Below are positions 30,147 through 42,800 of a stretch of DNA of 64,000 bases, piece by piece (position 1 is the first letter of the stretch; every line of letters begins with the position of its first letter). The position numbers and the translations under genes are program-made. The DNA comes from Apodospora peruviana (taxonomy: Eukaryota > Ascomycota > Sordariomycetes > Sordariales > Lasiosphaeriaceae): NCBI GenBank assembly GCA_033439685.1, contig JAUEDM010000001.1, positions 1,984,001 to 2,048,000 of the forward strand, read 5' to 3'. Below the pieces are notes generated by a model. The model had not been told where the DNA came from and ran no database searches. It saw nothing but the letters and a program-made list of their open reading frames with translations.

Positions 30147-33100
30147 ATGGCCGCCACCGATATCGAATCTATACCCTCAAGCCCATTCTTGCCATCCACC
30201 TCAGTCCATGACACGAAGGCCAGATGGGTACATCGGGAGCTGGCACCCGGCCAGGGAGTGTGCCATGGAGGGACACTTATCGAGGTCTCCCCTACCTCTG
30301 TGATTAGCCACCTCCAGGCTAGTGGGACACAGGATTGCGGTACTTTGGATACGATAGCTACGATTGGTTTCGAAGACACGGTTGCGTTCAAGCAAGGCTT
30401 AGAAAATAGGGAATACAAAAGTCTTGGGGCCAGCGACAGAGAGCAGGACCAGGAGAACACCTTGTCGAGATCGAGGAAACCGTTTTCGAAATGGATGAGG
30501 ACTCTTCAAAAACGGGCAACTCGACGCCAGGGACAGCTGGGCTGGGAAGAGAGCTATGCGCCGTACGGCGTGGATGCAGATGGCCCGAGTTCCTTGACGG
30601 GGGGCTCACTCCATCACCGATACTCTTCCTCGGTTTCATCTTTCGGGTTCGTCGCTGCGGTCAAGAGCGCTAGCATATCCATCGCCAGTGCCAGTGTCAT
30701 GACCCGCTCCCGAAGGAACACACTACGATCGTCTCGTGGGCATTCACGTGCGGACCGAAGTAGCAAAGCTTCGGCTGCTGGTGCAAGACTCTCTGAAGAT
30801 AGTTATTGCTCTGACCGGCCGACATTTCTGGATCCTCTCGTTATGGAAAGGTCTCTACAGAGACGGCGAATAATAGAGGAGCTCATAACCACTGAAGAAA
30901 GCTATATCGGAGACGTGCGCTTTTTGATGAATGTACGTTAGTGTACATAACCCGCATCTGATCCCGATCTAACTGTGGAGCAGGTCTACGTTACAATTCT
31001 CGCTTCTTTGCCTACCCTGCCAGCTGGTTTGAGATCTTCAATCAATCGAAACTTGACCGATATCGTGGAGCTTCATGAGGAGATACTGGGTGAACTGCAT
31101 CGAGTTGTTCCCGATTCAGAATATACTCAGCCAGAGGTTTCGTCGCATGTTGGTCAGGCTGAGCCAGGAGTTCGGGGCCACCAGCGATGGAGGAGTTTGG
31201 ATGCAGTTCCAGAAGACAGGGACGGGATTTCTTGGCTTCCTGGTATCCCTGGTATGCTTGCTGATCCTCAGACGGCAGCCGAAGTTGCAAAGATCTTCTC
31301 TAGGAAGGTGAGCAACAGTCCAGGCAGCAACCAGCCTTTCCAGTCAGGTCTAGGCGGTGACATTATCGATGTGCTAACTTGATGCAGATGAACAGATTTT
31401 TCATCTACGAGGAGTACGGGGCCAAGTACGAGTTGATGATCAAAGATGTTGGATCTGCACATAGGACGATGCCGCGATGGCAGTCTTACCAAAAGGGCCT
31501 TGAAGTTTTGGCCGCATCTCTAGGACCTGCCAACAACCAAAATGACCATGCTAGGAAGAGCCTTACGATTGGGGATCTTCTAGTGAAGGTAAGTCTATCT
31601 GGGCCTTCTTCAAGACCGGTGAAGCTAACCAGGCCAAAGCCAATCCAACGTGTATGCAAGTATCCACTGCTCTTCGCAGAGCTGTTGAAGTACACTTCGG
31701 TAGTCGACTGCCCATATTCACATATGGAAGTTGAGAACGCCCTGATCAGACTGCGGGAGGCGACTGCAGAGATCAACAGAGCGACCGACGATGCCCATGT
31801 AAAATCAGTCCTGGAAAAGACTTGGGTCCTCCAAGACCGCCTCGTGTTTGCGAATCAGCAGCTGGATGCCGCCTCAAAGAATCGCATTCGGGGGTTTGGT
31901 CACGTCCAGCTTTGCGGTGTCTTGCATGTCTGCTGGCAGACGAAGGAAGGGGTGAGCGGGCAGTATATGGTTGCTCTCTTGTACCGGGAGTGGCTATGTC
32001 TCGCAACAGCTAGCCGGTTCGATCAGATATACACGATCCAGGCGTGTATCGCCTTGAATAATATCAAGGTGGAGGAGCTAGACAATGGTCGAGGTATAGA
32101 TTCTTGTCCTTGCCTGTTTGGTGTTGATGACTCGTGGTGCTGATTATCACTTGCTAGGACTCCAGTGTCACACTGCGCCATACTCGTGGAAAATCGTGTT
32201 CATATGTGATCATCAGCTTTACGAGTTAATTTTGTCAGCGTGTACCCCGAAGGAGGAAGCTGAGTGGCGTGGGCGGTTGAGCAGTCAACCAGTTTCCGAA
32301 AACCAAGACCAGTTACAGCCTGTTCTATTCAGTTCACTATCCCTGAATATGAAAAGTCTGGGGACTGTTTTTGGAAAGCCAGGTGAGAAGGATTACTATC
32401 TTATTCCGAGCTCTCAACAGGGCGACTAACGTGTTTTTTTAGGAACCATTGCAAGGAGGATATCAATACACCGGGCAACCACCGTCGGACCTAAAACTCC
32501 CCTATGCCAGGTCATTCTCAAGAATACAAGTGTCGTCAAAGACCCACCAAGCTCGGGGAGAACTATCAACTCCCAAATCAACAGATCACAGTCACTCTTA
32601 ACCACGAATAACCGAATACCAGTCCTCGCCCCTTCCAGGGGAGAGCGCGCGCGACTCGAAACTCTGCTGTCAGACGTTTGGACACGCGACGTCTTGCCCT
32701 TCCCCGGAATAACGGCCCGATCCCGAAGCGAGCATCTGGTGCGAACCTCGGCCTCCTCGATGATGCGGAAGCTTAGTGTTACAAGCATTGCAGGCAGTTT
32801 CTCGAAGCGGTCATTGAGTTCGGCGAGCCAGCAACAACAGTTACTGTTGAAGAGTTGCGGTGAGGGTGCCAGCCCTGTTGAGGAAGAAGCTGCCTCTGGC
32901 TCCACGATTCCACAGATTAGGGATATCAATATGCCCATCTCTGCGGTTACGATGACGACGATGACTCCTCCTCCTGCTGCTTGCACCAACAGTGATCTAC
33001 CCAAAGATGAGGCGACCCGATCACGGTCTCTGCTTTCTGTCATTCCGGATGAGGTTGAACGGCGATGTGCCTATTCACCTTCAACGTGCACTGCAGCGGC

Positions 33101-33572
33101 CGATATAAGTTATAGGAGGAGAGATGAAGGAGCGGAGAATATCGTCTCGGGGATGGTGCGTCGCTTGGAGAGGGCGTGGAGTGACAACAATTACAATCAC
33201 AGTGGCAGCAAGGAATTGGTGATGATTGGCGTGGTGGATGAGGTAGCAGCGACACTGCGAAACTCGTCGACAACTACCAGCGACTCTTCTATGCCGTCTA
33301 CCACCGCGGACGCGCAAACTTCGTGCCTCGATCTTACCAGCCCCAAGTCAGGGATGAAGGGTGTGGAGGCGGATAAGGAGAATGTCAGCTCTGCTTCTGT
33401 TAGCGGTGCTGCTATGAAAGAAACAGTGAACAAGGAGCGCTGTGAAAGAAGCAAGACGAGGCTTTCGTCGCATTCACATGTCCGCGGTCACAAGTTATCT
33501 CGGGGGTGGTCCAAAGTTGGGGTTGGGCACCGCGAGGGCATGGTTCAGAGTTTAAGGAGTCTCTTTCGGTGA
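30147..33572 (+). CDS. Rho guanine-nucleotide exchange factor (DH-PH), 1039 aa
   Basis: Dbl-family exchange factor that loads GTP on a Rho-type GTPase, likely at the cortex in polarity or wall signalling. Exons are 30147-30932, 30984-31307, 31388-31588, 31640-32093, 32158-32382 and 32443-33572; introns are 51, 80, 51, 64 and 60 bp and all preserve phase. Residues 1-233 are Ser/Arg-rich and disordered. The DH domain covers about 236-490: RRRIIEELITTEESYIGDVR (CR1), NRNLTDIVELHEEIL, NRFFIYEEYGAKYELMI, and the CR3 helix LLVKPIQRVCKYPLLFAELL at about 434-452, restored only by removing the 51-bp intron. A PH-like region follows (GHVQLCGVLHV, MVALLYREWLCLATAS, YSWKIVFICDHQLYELILSA, EEAEWRGRL; about 500-635). 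The long tail is Ser/Thr-rich with no recognised domain. The first in-frame ATG is at 30147 (GTAATGGCC). The target GTPase is unknown. Confidence 0.88.
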
Positions 33573-35097
33573 GGGATGGCTAGTTCGGAGAGCAGAAGAA
33601 AAGCATTGAAGTATTTATTTGGGCTGGTCCTTGGTTTGAATACTCATTGACAGCCACGCGATTAAGGGATGTTGTAGTTATTAGCATGCGTGGAAAGTCG
33701 GATGGATGGTTGATTGTGTATTATTGGATTCATGGTGTTGTTTTGGTAATCGGACGTTTTACATTGGGTGACAGAAGATAGCATGCGATTAGAAGAGCGG
33801 TGGCAGTTGTCGATGAGATTATAGCAGCATTAAAAGTTGTTACCTTAGCATGATACCTGACTTAATTCGGGATGTTATTCACACATTGGGTGGTCCATCT
33901 CAATGTGGGTCCTCACTCGCTTGCTAATAAGACTATCCAGTAACATATATCTTCCTGCTTATAGCCCATCTCACGGTGTAATGCGAGATTACACTAAGGG
34001 TATACAGAGGTGACTGTGTATTCAAATATCAATATATGCACGTGTATTTTGATCGTGTTCATTTTGGGTCACGGTTTTGATGGTTCCGGGCAATTGAGAG
34101 TGACGTAATGGCAGGTGATCGACAAATTTGGCGGTGGTTGGCACAGCAAGCCATCCGCTCAACAGCTGCAAGGAACCGGGTACCAACCAGATTCAGCCTG
34201 GCAAAGCTTCCATATTCGAGGCGATCAGGGAGAGAGAGACCTCGAGCAGTCAGGTGGCTTTTGAACAGTTAGGCAGTGAACCCGTACAGTATATTTATTA
34301 TTTCAGCGCTTAGATGTCTGATTACACATGCTCTTGCGTGCCTATTCGTATATTCTAAACATACATGTCTAATGGCGAATCTGGAAAGTTCTGTGTCGTC
34401 ATTTCGAAGCACTGGAACGCAAGGCTTGTGCCTGATGAAGCTCCATGGTCCGCGGAGCTCTGGTGAGCGGTGTTTGGCTCATCAGGGAGGCGCGGGGCAA
34501 GGCAGCACCTCACGGTGGGGCATTCTTACAAGCCTCAGGGGTCCCACCATCGGGAAGTTCCACCCTCTCGTCACCTATGACGTAGACGGGGTGCAAGCAT
34601 GATGGTGCTTCCCTTTATATTTGAACCAGGAGAAGGACACAACATCAGACCTAGCTTAGCTTTTACGACCATACTGAATCAAGAAATCATCAATCGACTC
34701 TCCGTCTCCCATTAAACAACTACTGACGAGATATCCAAACATCCCTTCTCCTTCGCAACAACTTCAAACAGGTACGTGATTTCTCGACCTCCTCGATCCC
34801 ATCGATCCTGTCACACAACATCACAGCATACGAGCCGGCTTTACCCCTCTTCTTGTCCGCTGTTGCTATCGTGATCCACAAATCCTTTCACCCACATCTC
34901 TCCTCCATATTGTCCCGTTCGCATCCATCACTTCTGCTCTCGATCAAGCAGCGCCAAATAAAGGAAGGCCTACAAGACTAACTGCAGCGGGATACGGTAG
35001 ATACCACACAGCGAATTGAATTGCATCCCAGAGCACATCGCATCTGTGCTATTTTTCCACTACCACATCTCAAACAAACACACAATCAACATCCAAG
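33573..35097. promoter_or_regulatory. 3' region of RhoGEF and promoter/leader of Rtc3 gene
   Basis: 1.5 kb. 33600-34120 is AT-rich and probably holds the RhoGEF 3' UTR. 34620-35097 is C/A-rich with pyrimidine tracts, typical of a leader. A strong donor-like CAG/GTACGTG at 34771/34772 and an AG at about 34986 (gactaactgcag) may bound a 5' UTR intron of the Rtc3 gene. No gene is seen. Confidence 0.5.
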
Positions 35098-36104
35098 ATG
35101 ACCCGCGGAGGTGCCACTCAAGTCAAGGTCCACTACAAGGGCAAGGATGAGGACTTTATCGTCTTCCTCGACAGCCAGGAGGACTACAAGAAGTGGTTGA
35201 ACGACAAGTCTGTCCCTCTAGCTCAGGTGGTGTCGTCCTTCAACGTCTTTGTGACACACAAGTAAGTTTGACCTCCCGAGACCGCGGGTTATGCGTCATA
35301 GCATATTAGCGGTGCCGCGATGTATTCAGCGAATGCCGGGCCCTATAAGGGGCGTGCTTGTCAGCAAGGCTGCTGGTGCAGATCGGTCGTTGGGGTCCGT
35401 CGGAGAAATCCGTCTTGTGTTTTGGATCATGCTGGTAGCGAGGCCGCTGATAGCCATTTTCATTCCTTAGGCACGGTGCACAGGGCTCGTTCGATAGCGC
35501 GTCAAAATCGGTTCTAGAGAATGAGTTCGGCTCTTCGGTCGACGAGGAGGTGATCAAGCAAATATTGACGAAGGGAACGATCCAGGAATCTCAGGTATGT
35601 TTCAAATCTCTTCAACATTCTTCCTAGTGTTCCGCTTCCGCGGAGAGGCCATCCGCGCGGCTGAAAGAAGCCTCAACTGCCAACTGCCCCCGCTCCCAAT
35701 ATTTGATGCCATCCCGCCACTTGTAAGGTTCAGCTATGGTTTAGCTCGGTCCCGCCTTACCCGTGCCGCACTTGCGCAGGACGGCGGTTCGCGAAACTGG
35801 ACATTGGCTTGAGCCTCACATCATCACCAACACCCCAATGCCGAAGTATCAGGCTCGAGAAGGATCGAACTAGCATTCTTCTGGAAACCTTGATCGGCAG
35901 TTGGTCATCGTCTGAACTAGTCGATGTTTGAGGGGTATGATGAGGAAGACGCAAAGGGACCGAGGCGCATGCAACAGTTATTTGGCGTCGGCTGGATAGA
36001 CTTCAACCAGGAATCAAATAGAAGGCTAACGTGTTGTACTGCAGATGGCGGAGCGCAACTCATCAACAAACGACTCGAAGGGTAGCCAGTCGATTCAGAA
36101 CTAG
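35098..36104 (+). CDS. rtc3: Rtc3-like SBDS-fold protein (115 aa)
   Basis: Small protein with the N-terminal SBDS (FYSH) fold, homologous to yeast Rtc3/Yhr087w. Yeast Rtc3 has been linked to RNA metabolism and stress, but its function is poorly defined. Exons are 35098-35261, 35471-35594 and 36045-36104. Intron 1 is 209 bp and intron 2 is 450 bp, long for this window. Family blocks: QVKVHYKGKDEDFIVFLDSQ, YKKWLNDKSVPLAQVVSSFN, VFVTHKHGAQGSFDSASKSV, LENEFGSSVDEEVIKQILTK, GTIQESQMAERNSSTNDSKG. The last exon gives only 19 residues of hydrophilic tail; its ATGGCGGAGCGC beginning fits the usual family ending. The frame after exon 2 would otherwise stop soon after 35594, so the distant third exon is an inference. 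The start ATG is in an AAGATGACC context. Confidence 0.85.
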
Positions 36105-39100
36105 AGACCTCGCACCGATGTGCCTCCCAGGCCGATCGTCAGGGCACGCTTTTCTGGGAAATTGGCCAGATTTGACGGGCATGTGGGTTCTTCGAGAAGG
36201 ATATTGAGGAGTTCTTCGAGAGGCCATTGAGTTCGGTTATGTCCAGCGAAAGCCTGCCTTTTTGGAAGCAAAGCACCAAGCCCATTCGACCATGGCCAAA
36301 TGGCGGTTAGGGGGTTTCGCAAGCATGACGGCCACCTTCTGCAGGCCTTTGCGATTCCGGAATAGTTCAGCGATAAAATAGCATTTCTCATCAATGCTTT
36401 TGTCTCTCCACTTGGAGCTGTTTTTCGGTGAAATATGTGTGTCGTCTGTTGACTCGGTTCAAAGTCGTCAAGTTGAACCAGAAAGTTCTACCTCTCGCAG
36501 TTAGCGCCGTCGGGGTTTTTACCACGTGACACGGCCGCTAAATTCGGAGCCTCCACAGTTCGTCCACTCCAGTCGTTTTTGGACTGCAGGTTCCAGTCTT
36601 TAAATGGTTTCAGACACCGAGCCCGGTCTGTCATTTGTCAGCCCTCGGTATTGGTCTTCTGACACTCTTCTCTTGCACCGCTGCGTCTTCAACAGTGTCT
36701 CGTCTGGTGTCTCGGCAACCGCGCGTTATTTTGTGGCTATGAATTGTTTGGGATCGAAGATTTGTTCCTTGCATGTTCTTATCCGACCTGATGTTCTGTC
36801 TAGTGGGAGAGGGACATGGGAATCACTGAAATGGGATTGCTATTTTTATTTTTCTTCAGTCATCTTTGCTATCTCTCTATACCTCTTTCTACACGATACG
36901 TGCATTATCGAAGCTGGCGGCCGCAGCGCGCGAGGGAAATTCTGGCACTCTGTACGGGTCCTTCGTCTGTTTGTTCATGTTGGTTTCGTATGCGTAAACG
37001 GGGTTTTCACTGTGTGAGTGTGAGCGGGATTCGGAATTGGAATTTCAAGGAGCCGCGCAAAAGTTACATGTATTCCATCGCTTTTTCCGAAGACTTTCGG
37101 GAGCGTACTTTTGCGTGAGCAGAGCGGCCGCTGGGATTGTCTGAGGCTTGGGATCTAGCCGACCAATGTAGCCACCACGCCGCAGCACGACTGATAACTC
37201 TCCGCGTATTGGCCGACCTCACTCAGGAAACAAGAACCGACGAAGTTTTATGTTTATATCTATTTTCGGAAATCTACACCATCTGCCGGAGGATCGAGAA
37301 CATGGTTTGAACCGTTTGACGAGGAGGGGTCTCTTTGTCGGTCGGTCGTTTTGCGGTGTAAGTGAGGAAGTGACATTTTGTATGTGGGAATAGCGACGTT
37401 TTAGATTGTGAGTCTGAAGGAGCGATTCAGTGATGAGAGATCGAATGTCAAGAATTGAAAGGACTTCCTGTCAATTCCAAAAATAAACCAACTCTAGAGC
37501 AAAACGGGGGTATGTGGCGTCTCACAAGGACGGGAGTCAATAAAGAGGGCAGCCAATATCGACACTCATAGGTAAGGTAACCAATACCGCTTATTAGTAA
37601 ATCCGAACCAGACATGCCTATCCTGTGAATTTGCTGGCGACATCAAAGTCATGAGACGCAAGATGAGAAGAGGCAACTTAGGAAGTTCGGCGCGGCTAAA
37701 AAATAACATACGTACCTACATATGTACAGTACCAAAGCGAAAAAAAAAAGAAATTCGAGAATGCGGGTCGCGGAATCGGCCTGATTTTCAACAATCGGCC
37801 TCGTCGGCGAACCAAACTAGCCTCGATGAGGCAGGGAAAGTGAATATATACCGAATACACCAAGATAATGACAACCTGAGGCTAGGCAAGATGCAGGATA
37901 AGGAAGGTATCTTCTTGGTGAGTGAGAATACATGAAGTGATACATTACATGCGTCAACACCGTGATCCTATCTAAGTAAATTTGTAGGTTTCGTTCCAGA
38001 CGGGTTATAGTTATCACCAGGATCAGAAGGATGAAGATTAGGAACTTGTTTTATCTTTTTCTTGCGGCGATTGGCATAATGATGTGTAGATATGTGATGA
38101 CGATTCCTCCTCCTAGCCGAGTTTGTTTGTGAATATGCTTGCTTCCTTTTGGAACCGCCAAGTCCATGATGATTGTAAGCCCCATTCGTTAACCAGACTG
38201 CTAGTCTTCTTTTCTCGGAGAGAACAAAAGGTAGTCTCCCTGCTCGACGTTTATTGGTTGGTAGGCAAGGTATCTATGTTCATATGTACATAGGAGATCA
38301 AGATTAGGACGGACCCAAAACCTAGCCCACACAGATCATCACGATACCTTCCTCATCCTCGTCCTCGCTTGCGACATCTCCCTAATGACCAAAACCTGGT
38401 CGTGGCCTTGTCCCAGCCAGTCTCAAGCCCCTGAGACTACGTAATTAGTCATCATGATATACACACACATGGGACACAGTAGACCCGAAGAGGCAACCAG
38501 TATGAGTTAGTTGTAATTTCTTTCATTCGTATTTCCTTAACTCGCAAATGACGAGTTAGGTACTATGTATGCAGGAAACGGGACAGAGACACACTAAGAC
38601 AGACAGACACCTTCCATATATACGGTACTCAAACAAATGCCTGTCCGGCTCCCTCCCGGCCGAGGCAAGCTTGGCCCATCATGAAGCCGCCGGTGTTTTC
38701 CAACAATAGCTCCAACTGGTTGCCCAGCCTTGCCATTCATTCCTAAAGCGTTGTGACTGTGGTTCCCTCACGAGGCTCCTCCTTGCACAATTCCGCTCTC
38801 GGTGCGTGGTGGTGGCGTCTCTGCCCTTTCACTGCCATCGGCCTGCCTGCCTGTTCCCCTGGGCCTCCTTCCATCAACCGTACGGATATCATCGTCGGTA
38901 TAACAAGAATATGCCAACTGCTATGCAAAAACAACAACAAATGCCCTCCATGACATCCGTGCAACCTCCTCATCATCCGTGTCATCATTGTGGAATGATC
39001 GCCTGCTCCTCTCACTCCCATCCCTTAAAAAAAGCCAATATCCAAGGAACGCCGTGCCGTTTTTTGTAGAAAGATAGAATGTAATGTAAAGATTAGATAG

Positions 39101-39302
39101 GTTTGGTCGCAGGTCAAAAGAGAAACAGAAAAATTTTGGTCTTATTCGTATATACGGGGTTTGTCACTTTCTCTCCCTCAATGATCAAATTCTCTCCACT
39201 TGCCATCGCTGTCGGTTAAGCCTGGAAAGTATTTACCGGAAGATGAAAGTGAATGCGACAAGAATGTTCATGAAATGGAACGAGTAACCGGGGTGTCTGC
39301 TC
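36105..39302. other. Long intergenic interval between convergent genes
   Basis: 3.2 kb without a supportable gene. An open frame at 36604-37017 (plus) is cysteine- and phenylalanine-rich and reads like translated AT-rich non-coding sequence. Other frames are under 100 codons. AT-rich segments with A/T runs lie at 37660-37760 and 39050-39150, and an ACACACACA tract near 38460. No convincing repeat or RNA is recognised. Confidence 0.5.
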
Positions 39303-39857
39303 TTAAACACGCCCTGGTCGGCCACGTTGAGGAAGAGTCCATGGCTTCGCGCAGATGATCTAGAACACACATGTTAGTATTCTCGATACGAGTTGGTATG
39401 GTGAGAATATCACAAACCTCTCCTTCACTGTAAGCCCAGAAATAGACACCTAGACCAATGAGCTCGTAGATAGCGGCATTGGTGCCCTGGTAAGAGAGAG
39501 CAGCAGCAAGGGCAGTCAACGGCAGGAAAGCCAGACGAGCTTCGAGGCTGCGGTGAAGGCCGGATCCGGCGAGGAATCCGAGTGGCCACTCCCAGGCCAG
39601 GAGTATGAGACCGAATATGAGGTTGATGATTTGTAGCACCGGTATGGGCTTAACTGCAGGGTCTAACGTCTTTGTGAGGAAGTCCCAGAATATCTTGGGC
39701 CAGAAGAAGCCCGAGACAGCAGCAGCAATTTGATCTATGTCAGGGTCAGCACTAAGGTTCTCGCGGCACCCTCCCCACCATATCGTCGGTTCCACCTACA
39801 GGTTGCTGCCGTCAAGATGATGAGCCTCGCCCAGTGGTTCTTGATAAGCTTGCCCAT
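39303..39857 (-). CDS. Conserved fungal four-helix membrane protein (143 aa)
   Basis: Exons are 39857-39800, 39734-39418 and 39359-39303 (introns 65 and 58 bp), each with matching phase. The product starts MGKLIKNHWARLIILTAATY, then QIAAAVSGFFWPKIFWDFLT. Four hydrophobic segments follow, at about residues 11-35, 50-70 (VLQIINLIFGLILLAWEWPL), 85-105 (LAFLPLTALAAALSYQGTNA) and 107-122 (IYELIGLGVYFWAYSEGE). The end is IICAKPWTLPQRGRPGRV. This matches a small conserved family of filamentous-fungal integral membrane proteins, which I believe Pfam lists as DUF7727. The conserved aromatic-rich first loop and the CxxPWTLP end are typical of it. Function unknown. No signal peptide is needed, since the first helix acts as anchor. 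The donor of the second intron (GTTTGT) is weak. Confidence 0.82.
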
Positions 39858-42800
39858 GGTTCCTGATTAAGACGAGATTCGAGATAGAGTTGCTTCGTGA
39901 TGATCGTCGTCGTCGTCGGTTGCCCAAGACACTTTCTTTCCTCTTTGCTTCCCTACTCTCTTGCCGTGATTAAAACACGCTGATTGATGATATCCCTTTC
40001 AGTCGATCCTGTCGAAACCCAAAGCCGAAAGAGTCCCAGCCAACGAAGTGAAGGTGAAGTAGTAATACAAAGTCGAAAGTCCAAGGAAGGGAAGCAGGTA
40101 TCCGGACCCGCGGTGAAACGAAGCAAAGAAGCCGATATGAAAGAAGGTATCGACCTGCGTTGGAGTGAAGTGAAGAAGAGATGACAGACGAGACCCGATG
40201 CTAGCGGGGCTCGAGTGATCTAATAATGGGTCCGTCCCGGGCGTGGGAGATGGCCGTGGGCTGCGGACGGCACTCGCCCAGAGGGCTTGTACCGGGGGTT
40301 TGGAATCGTGTGTCAGATGGCAGGTGGGTAGTGTATCGTATGTTTCTAGGTTGATCGTAGTAGATGCCCATGAGAGATCCAAGTTCTGCTGATCTGATCT
40401 ATGATGACGGCTGGCATCCGGGCGGCATTGGGGGTTCCACGGGGGTACGTTGTTCGGAGCGAGGCAGAAACCAGGGCTCCAGTGTCTGTGAGAGATATAC
40501 GGAGTGGAGATCAAGGCGGCGATGGCTGTCTCGGCGAGGAAGTTGGTGACGGGTCGTGATGGTGGCCAAGCCTAGTGTTCGGTAGGGAGTTGCTTCAGCG
40601 ACGAGGGCGACTTCGCATTGAGTTCGAGTCGTAGATCAGACAGTTCAGTCTGAGCGGTAGTTACCAAGGGGTCGTTGTCGATGACAATGTGTTTTGCATT
40701 TGCGGAGCAGAGACGGAGACGGATGCTTGATCGCCAGACATCCGGGACGCATGCGAGTTTAAGAAGCGACAGGGCATGGGAGGGGGGATATGGGGATATG
40801 TACGAAGCAGTACGGCCGGCGTGCTAGTCGGAGGTATGGAGTTTGGAAGTAGCGTGCAGGGCCAGGGTGATTCCAGGCCTTTGGTGGAGGAGGAGTTGGG
40901 AAGAAGGCCCTCAGGAAGAAAAGAGACAGGACGGATTTGGATCTGTCTCAAGACCCGTACCAGCCACGGCCGAGACCGCCTTCTTCGTCTCTTGCAGGAT
41001 GCTTGTGAGCCAGTCCTCACAACGCCCTCGAACAAGGACGACCCAAAGACGGTTGCAAGGGTCCCAGGGTCAATGTTCCGGGGGTCAAGGGTCCCCCTGG
41101 TCCCAGTCGGTGTGGTGCGTGCTTCAGCGAGGTCGCGGCAAGGACAGTACCCGATCGGGGTTGGGCTGGCCTTGGCCTTTCGACACACAAGAGATGGGGG
41201 GTAGACCTGGAACTGCAAGCACGGGGTAAAAGATGCCTGAACGGATCATTCAGAACCGATGGCATTCAGTTGAAGTAAGAAGAGGGAACAGCACAGCACA
41301 GCACACAGCAGACAGCACACCATCTAACAGCACACTGTTGCTGCCCACCGGTCGCCGTCTCTGTGGCAGTTTCAACCGGGCCTCGTTGACGTGCAGCGCA
41401 GCATGTGGATGCCACTTGCCAGCCCGGTTATCATTTGATTGCGCTCTTCGAGATGAGAGAGTGCGAGAGGGCAAGGAACAGGCGTTCGCTAGCCTGCCGA
41501 GAGTTGCCTTTTGCCAATAAAAAGGGCGTCTGGGGGCAATTATGGCTACCTGCGGCTGGTGCAAAGTGGTTCCGGTGCCCAATGGGCACTGCTGTGGTGA
41601 AGAACTCGCTGCCATGGCTGGTGGTTGAGGGGAGAAAATAGTACCTGGTGAGCTGTCAGACGTGATTGGAGTGCCGCGGGCGGTTAGAGACCAGCCAGGG
41701 CCAATCACGCAAGATCTCGCAGCGTCTCTTGCAGTAGCGAGCAGGGTACTTCCCACGCCATTTGCGACCCCCGCCCCCAGGGATCATGTATCGACTCTGT
41801 AACCCATCAGCGCTTCACCAGTGTCGAGTGACAAGTGCGGCCCGTTCTTCGACATCACAAAGTTCCCTGTCGGTTGTCTCCTGCGGTGACGAGGCGTGCA
41901 GATACGTACCACGATGCATTCATCCACGCTCTCTTCATCGTGGATATGCCCCGCAGCCAATTGAATTGAGAGGCGAAAACGAATTGAATAGCCATTTTAT
42001 CAGCTGCGTGTGCACGGCTTTCCCAACAAGGAAATCTTCTCGGTTTTTACTCAATAGTATATTTCATCGTGAGATGCCCCCAGCATCTCATTATCATTAT
42101 CATGTTGTATTTTCACGACTTCATCGCCGGGCAAGGCAGGGTGTGACTGACATCACAACCTGTCTCATGAACTCGAGGCCCTTGTTCACGGCGGGCCTCA
42201 CGGCCTCACTTCCTCTCCTGTTTTTTGCCCGTTCAGCCTCGAGCAAATGCCTCAAACAAGAAGAACAGGATAGACAATTCAGTAACACGGGTCTGACATC
42301 TCTGGGCTTCGAAAGGAGCAAAACAGAGCAACTCGAACAGAAGCAACCTCAAATTTTATGCCTCGAGGTTTCGAGACGGTCGATCAAGCCCGCGTCTTAC
42401 ACTGTGGGACCCTGCTGAAGCAGAAGCCGTTTGAGAGGCGTGGTCGATAAGATTATCAGGGCCCGTCCACTGAGCTCGGGCCACCACCGGTAAATTGGTC
42501 TGTGCTTTACCCCAACTGCCCGGTGTGGCTCAAGTGGCTGGCTGGTCCCAAATTTTTAACCAGTTCCCGCTTTCCGCCGCTCTCTCGCATCTGCCCCGCC
42601 CCCAGAACCAATCGAGGTCGACATCGGTGGGTTGCCATCTAGGTTTAGCGCAGACTGTGGCCGCCCGTCGGCGGCGCGGAGTCGATTGATCTCTCTTCCC
42701 GCCGCGACTCCAAAAATCCAATATTATGTCACTTCAGCAGCATATCCGCACTCACTGCGTCTAACTTGCTCACAGTCTAGACTTGGATGGAAGCCGTTTC

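Noticed and set aside
35830..35930. tRNA-like sequence in intron 2 of the Rtc3 gene (GATCGAACTAGC, i.e. GTTCGATCC on the minus strand)
   Set aside because: The flanks cannot form a T-arm or an acceptor stem, and there is no A-box at the right distance.
36604..37017. 137-codon plus-strand frame after the Rtc3 gene
   Set aside because: Cys/Phe/Val-rich translation of AT-rich DNA with no homology pattern.
40661..41218. 185-codon minus-strand open frame
   Set aside because: The product is Pro/Ser/Arg-rich with no motif, the opposite strand is equally open, and it lies in a long spacer with no splice partners.
41762..42418. 218-codon plus-strand open frame
   Set aside because: Cys/Ser/Arg-scattered product with no recognisable fold, first ATG well inside, and no supporting neighbour exons.
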